From Cryptolaemus montrouzieri (taxonomy: Eukaryota > Arthropoda > Insecta > Coleoptera > Coccinellidae), in NCBI GenBank assembly GCA_013387265.2, contig JABFTP020000103.1, forward strand, positions 44,439,998-44,503,997: 64,000 nt of DNA, written 5' to 3'. This document shows, in pieces, positions 59,816 through 64,000 of the stretch (position 1 is its first letter; each line of letters starts with the position of its first letter). The notes below the pieces were generated by a model, which saw only the letters and a list, made by a program, of their open reading frames with translations, was not told the DNA's origin and did no database searches. Both the position numbers and the translations under genes were made by a program.

Positions 59816-60190
59816 AATATGTCGAATTTTTCAGTTTTCAAAATACACGAACATTTTTCAATGGAAATATTTTCAGCCCATTATATGTGAATCAACAATA
59901 TGAATTGAATAATGCATTAATATTGAAATTTATTGTTTCCAGCATTGAATTGATCATTTGGGATTTTTGTATGAATTTGCATAAGCATACTAGATGAAAC
60001 TCGTTAGGCATATTATATATTATACATATATTTGAATAGGAAAAAATATTCTTCGTATTTTAATCAAATTCATCCACAGTTTACATCCAAAAGAAAAAAA
60101 TACATTATAATTCAAAAATCATTCAGAAAAGAAAAAATAATATGCATTGTACTTAAAAAATGCTCCCAAAATATCAAAATAATTTTACCT
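59816..60190. other. AT-rich spacer
   Basis: Nothing was recognised. Confidence 0.35.
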
Positions 60191-60205
60191 GACTTTGATA
60201 GATGC

Positions 60206-60583
60206 CTAGATATCGGCCAAAAGTCCGGAGAATCGAGAAAACCCGAATAGATAGAATACAAAAGAAGATAAGTACGATCTGTTTTCACAGGTGAATTTTT
60301 CTAGAAAATCAGAGACGGCGCTGAGGGGACCATTTGTCCCTATTTCAAGTATTTCACATAGCTGCCGTACTAAAACATCGAAAAAAGGGATACTCTTTAT
60401 TCGGATGTATGGAATTTTAACCCAAACAGTCACCTTTTCAAGTAGTATTCCGCTGCTTGGCACCGGTAATCGAAAATATTCAGATGTTGGCAGCAGGACA
60501 TCTTCGTTGCTAATATTGTTGAAAATTCCAACAGTAATGCAGTGAAATTTTGATGAAATAGTCTGAAGAATGTCTTGATTCAA
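60206..60583 (-). CDS. Unknown repeated protein, copy 2 (open frame of 125 codons)
   Basis: An uninterrupted minus-strand frame with HCITVGIFNNISNEDVLLPT, VPSSGILLEKVTVWVKIPYI and LCEILEIGTNGPLSAVSDFL, EKFTCENRSYL. The last two blocks match the fragment at 56430-56650 (CEILQIQKNDPITAILDLLEK). Shared amino-acid pattern between two diverged copies argues that the frame is or was coding. It has no signal peptide or clear membrane segment and no motif I can name. It is likely part of a transposable element; intact status of the whole gene is unknown. Confidence 0.4.
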   Translation of the reverse strand: MNQDILQTISSKFHCITVGIFNNISNEDVLLPTSEYFRLPVPSSGILLEKVTVWVKIPYIRIKSIPFFDVLVRQLCEILEIGTNGPLSAVSDFLEKFTCENRSYLSSFVFYLFGFSRFSGLLADI

Positions 60584-60599
60584 CTAAACATTTGCACCT

Positions 60600-61750
60600 C
60601 TCCAAATATTTAATATTAATAGTCAACCACCCTGAAGTGGTACATTCTTCATGGTTGCATGAACTATAAAAATTTCGCTGCTAACATTGTGTGGGCAGTA
60701 TGAAATAGGAAGGAAAGAATTTTTGAATAATTCATGAAATCAATTAAACATAATCTAAATATCAATATTATAAATAATATGAATATAATCAATATATTCA
60801 ATAAAGTTGGTTTAGCACGAGTTTTTATCACCTTATGGACAGAAAAACATTAATTCTTGTATTGATTTTCAAAGTGATTTCATTACCACTTTTTCATTCA
60901 TACCTATATGAATATTCTATTTCATGAGGAATTCAAAGAAATGTAGTCCTCGTACTATAGGTTACTGATGGATTAGGTGAATATTGAGATTTATTTGAAT
61001 GATTAAGGCGAACAAATCGCATGAGATTAAGCAAAATATGCAGAATAAAGAGAAAATATAAAGTTTTATGAAAAAAATATAGGTAATTCCTGATAGCTAG
61101 ACCGATTTTAGCATTTCACGAACTGAATTGAATTGTTTTTGAAATTTTGAAGGATTTATGCTAGCATTACGAGGAAGAAGGACTGCTTCAAAATGTTGAA
61201 CTATTTCAGGAGGGATTCGAAAAATAGTATATTGTCCCTGCTTAAACATGTAATAAAGTTCACAGAGTAGGGTAGTGCACTGTTCGTGCACTGCAAATGT
61301 TTACACATTACTGGACAAACTTTTTTCATTTGGAAATAAACAAACTTTTTACAATTTATCTTTCACAAATAAGCTTACCGTTGTATTAAATATTGATAAC
61401 TATATGTTTCTATATTTACTTCCTTGTATTTTTTGCGTCCGTATAAGGGACACTGACCAAAGTAGACCGATAAAGATTCCAACAAATGAATGGTGCAAGA
61501 AAGAATACAAATGTATAATAAGATGGAATATAATAAGATTTCTTTTTGATTAAAAAGTGCATAAATATTATGATTGAGCTGTATGAATATTGAAAAACAG
61601 AGTTTTGGGTATAGTGCCACATTGCAGTACAAATGAATTGGATTATTTCCGCATTACTTGCAACGTCTGACACTCTCGTATAATATGATGAGACTGATAT
61701 TATCATATCTAACATCCTCTTGAATAAAACGGAAACCACCTTCTTGCTGA
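60600..61750. other. AT-rich spacer
   Basis: No recognised gene. Overlapping frames on both strands around 61275-61740 are AT-driven and lack motifs. Confidence 0.35.
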
Positions 61751-61751
61751 G

Positions 61752-61873
<122 letters not shown>

Positions 61874-61879
61874 TTTAAG

Positions 61880-62395
61880 AAGCTTGTAGCATTGTAGCGA
61901 CAGAAATCAATAAGGTTTCTTTCGACAGTGAGAGTGGTGTGAATGTAGCTTTTTCATAAGTAGCCACGCATTTACGACTGCAACCTGAAAAAAAATGGCC
62001 TTCTAGTGGTGAATACCATTTTAGCTGCCTAATTCTTGTTCTTCATTCAGCCAATAATGAATCGAGTTTGTCAATGCCACCCTCATTTTTGGTAAATGCG
62101 GAGATTATTTGCTGTCGTGGAATAATTTTGTTTGACTCTGTATTCCGACATAGATATAACATCGGTACTTTCAATATTCCACGCTTTACAAATAACTTTA
62201 TGGTCGTTTCACAAAAAATCGTAGAAATAAATTTTGGGCCCTTTTTTTGGGGGTATTCAAACCCCCCTAATCGTAGCATATTCATTACTGTATCTCCTCC
62301 GACACCTTTTCCAATGTACACGTCAAATGCGTACCTACATCCATCGCTTAAACAGATTGTGCAATTTTTGTGACCCAACCGGAGGGGCCTGCCTC
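61880..62395 (-). pseudogene. piggyBac-family transposase, C-terminal part
   Basis: The minus strand reads LSDGCRYAFDVYIGKGVGGD, which resembles the piggyBac GYxxxFDVYTGK segment. It is followed by IKLFVKRGILKVPMLYLCRN (LxxKGIxAxGTVRxNR in intact proteins) and IPRQQIISAFTKNEGGIDKL DSLLAE (PxxxxxYNxxMGGVDxxDxxxxxY). After a shift, RQLKWYSPLEGHFFQVAVVN AWLLMKK corresponds to the KKWWxPLFxHLxDxxxxNAWxL block near the C-terminus. Much of the catalytic core is missing. The GGIDKLD and NAWLL blocks together make the family call good. Confidence 0.8.
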
Positions 62396-62603
62396 TAATA
62401 AACTAGTTAGCAGAACGTTTACCGTAGTATGGAACCGTATTTTCGAGTGAAATTTTTTAAGAATATCAATCAAAGGACGTATTTTATGAAGTTGGTCTTT
62501 TCTGTTGAAAGCAATGAGTTATCATAGAAATACTGAAATTTTTTCGAATTTCTTAGGGCGCATTCTATTTTATTATTTTATCTTCATTGAACCAATAAAT
62601 TTG

Positions 62604-62676
<73 letters not shown>

Positions 62677-62880
62677 TCTATATAAAATAAATGATGGCGT
62701 CCAAATTTTCAATATTTACTATTAACAAATTTATGATGCCTTTCAGCACACTGAGCCTCATTAAATAAGTAGCCTAATTAAAAAAATCATGTGATCATGT
62801 GTTTTTACATTGGTGAAACTAGAGTCTTAGCTCAATAGGGCAAAACCCAAAAAGGGTTGCTACTTTTTATCTGAAAATAT
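62396..62880. other. Spacer with microsatellite
   Basis: No gene motif. It contains the second long TA run, listed separately. Confidence 0.35.
62607..62673 (+). repeat. (TA)n microsatellite
   Basis: A pure TA run of about 33 units. Confidence 0.95.
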
Positions 62881-62889
62881 TTGAAAATG

Positions 62890-63130
62890 CGAATGAATTT
62901 AGTTCCAATTGACTATTAAGAAAATATCTAGAATTTTTCTGTTTATTGATTTCCAATGTTTTCATAAGTTCAATATCAATTTTTATTTTCATTATGTAAA
63001 ATATCAAAATGATTATTGAGAGTATGGTTATCTTTTAGCATTCATTTTGCATAATGGAAATCGGATTTTTGTTTGTCAAAACTGTGTTAGTACACTGTAC
63101 CTAACCTAATCTAATAATATTCTGTCACAA
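62890..63130 (-). pseudogene. PLE tail fragment
   Basis: On the minus strand LTNKNP, then ILIFYIMKIK or HFDILHNENKN in the neighbouring frame, and LMKTLEINKQKNS match the tail at 36.6 kb (NNLDILHNENYETKLILEIN). The YIG region is lost. It is short and degraded, but the HFDILHNEN block is distinctive within this window. Confidence 0.6.
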
Positions 63131-63394
63131 CTTCCATATGGCTCTTTGTTTGACCCATCCCATTTGATCTTAGTCGTAATTGAGGTAGGAAAGAAGGTAA
63201 TATGATTGAGGTAGTACAGTTTACATTATTGCAATGTATTTTTCTTCATCTTTTGTAGACCAGGGTACTGGTTGTTTCAATTTGTATTAATGTCTTAACA
63301 GAATAGATCATAGATATTTGTTTTACATAATGAATTTCTTGATATAATGATCAATACAGGTCAAATACTTTTACTGATTTTACTATTGTATCTA

Positions 63395-63656
63395 GCGGCT
63401 CGGTGGCGTGGAGGTTAGGTCACTCGACCTCTGCGCAGAGTTGTCTGAGTTCAATACCCACAAATTCGGTGCATTTTTTCGAATTCTGCGAATCGCTTGA
63501 GCGTCTATTTATCGGAGGAGATGTAAAACCATCGGTCTTGTCTAAAAGAGATGGTTTGGACATTAAATATCCCATCCCCTCGACACAAAAGGGATTCGGC
63601 GTGTCATTTGCCGAAAGGCGAAGAAAGAGCACCTCAAAGGATCAAAAAAAAAAATT
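63395..63656 (+). repeat. tRNA-derived SINE
   Basis: The head GGCTCGGTGGCGTGGAGGTT contains a box A-like TGGCGTGGAGG. About 40 bases later GAGTTCAATACCC is a one-off box B. A 180-base body follows, and the unit ends in an A tail (63644-63656). The 30-40-base box spacing and A tail are typical of tRNA-derived SINEs. The body is GC-richer than the flanks. Confidence 0.7.
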
Positions 63657-64000
63657 GTATCTCGTATGTTGTTCGACGATACGATTCAATTGAAATGGAA
63701 GACCGTAATAAAGTAACATAGTGCAAAAAAAGTCCTTGACATGGACGTCCTCTCGTATATTAGTTCAACACGATCGCTACTTAGGTAAGGCGAAATCTCT
63801 TTGTTATTTCTTCCTAAGTGAATGTCATACGCGCATCATTAGGTCCATCGATAAGTGCACAATCTGTCCGCCAACTTTTTAGCTTTCATTAAATGTCAAT
63901 TGCATTTATCTTTGATCTGAATTAAAGACATTCAAATTATAAACGAGAATGCGTTGAAGGTTAATCTATTGACATCTTGAATTAACGTCTAGCACCAAAC
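63657..64000. other. Spacer at the window end
   Basis: No feature was recognised in the last 340 bases. Confidence 0.35.

Noticed and set aside
62068..62373. 101-codon plus-strand frame as a gene
   Set aside because: It is the shadow of the minus-strand piggyBac remnant, which has recognisable motifs.
62505..62690. 61-codon frame ending in alternating Ile-Tyr
   Set aside because: It is simply the (TA)n microsatellite translated.

Overview
The window looks like gene-poor nuclear DNA from an insect. It is AT-rich, has no operon-like layout, and is packed with decayed eukaryotic transposable elements. It also has insect-type TTAGG motifs, tRNA-derived SINE-like units and long TA/TC microsatellites. 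A beetle is my guess from overall style, but the sequence does not prove it. I found no intact host protein-coding gene and no rRNA or true tRNA gene. Every protein-like segment I recognise is a transposase, a reverse transcriptase, a retroelement endonuclease or element cargo, and all are broken. Family names rest on recalled motifs, not on searches.

Layout. 1-585: tail of a hAT transposase. 1439-2996: Tc1-like element. 4339-5410: LINE reverse transcriptase. 6050-6535: LINE RNase H tail. 6890-7180: DDE transposase scrap. 8257-10726: hAT element with BED finger. 11605-14515: DDE element with terminal inverted repeats (TIRs) of about 1 kb. 17596-18335: very old Tc1-like transposase. 19151-20359: internally deleted relative of the 11.6 kb element. 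21822-23011: mariner. 24325-25810: diverged direct repeats, then a hAT scrap. 26653-28660: nested palindromic element. 28725-29870: Penelope-like (PLE) tails in inverted arrangement. 33240-34585: hAT-like orphan. 34770-35290 and 38050-41215: short and long copies of an unknown repeat. 36400-38040: more PLE tails. 43189-44749: second Tc1-like element. 45500-53742: one PLE tail interrupted by a 2.35 kb DNA transposon and followed by about 20 tandem copies of a 295-bp piece of that tail. 54157-55489: miniature LTR element with a macro-domain (OARD1-like) reading frame. 57150-59815: DDE transposon split by a CR1/Jockey-like LINE. 61880-62395: piggyBac remnant. 62890-63130: PLE scrap. 63395-63656: SINE.

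Three observations stand out. First, the complete-looking 1.33 kb LTR element (two LTRs, a matching 4-bp target-site duplication and a polypurine tract) carries a macro domain instead of gag-pol. Second, a tandem array was built from the GIY-YIG endonuclease tail of a Penelope-like element, and a smaller tail triplication at 36.4-37.3 kb suggests the same behaviour twice. Third, a set of TA-inserting elements shares CAGGG termini and very long TIRs; in one of them the TIR runs into the transposase gene, and internally deleted or palindromic derivatives lie nearby. Nothing indicates that any element is active now.
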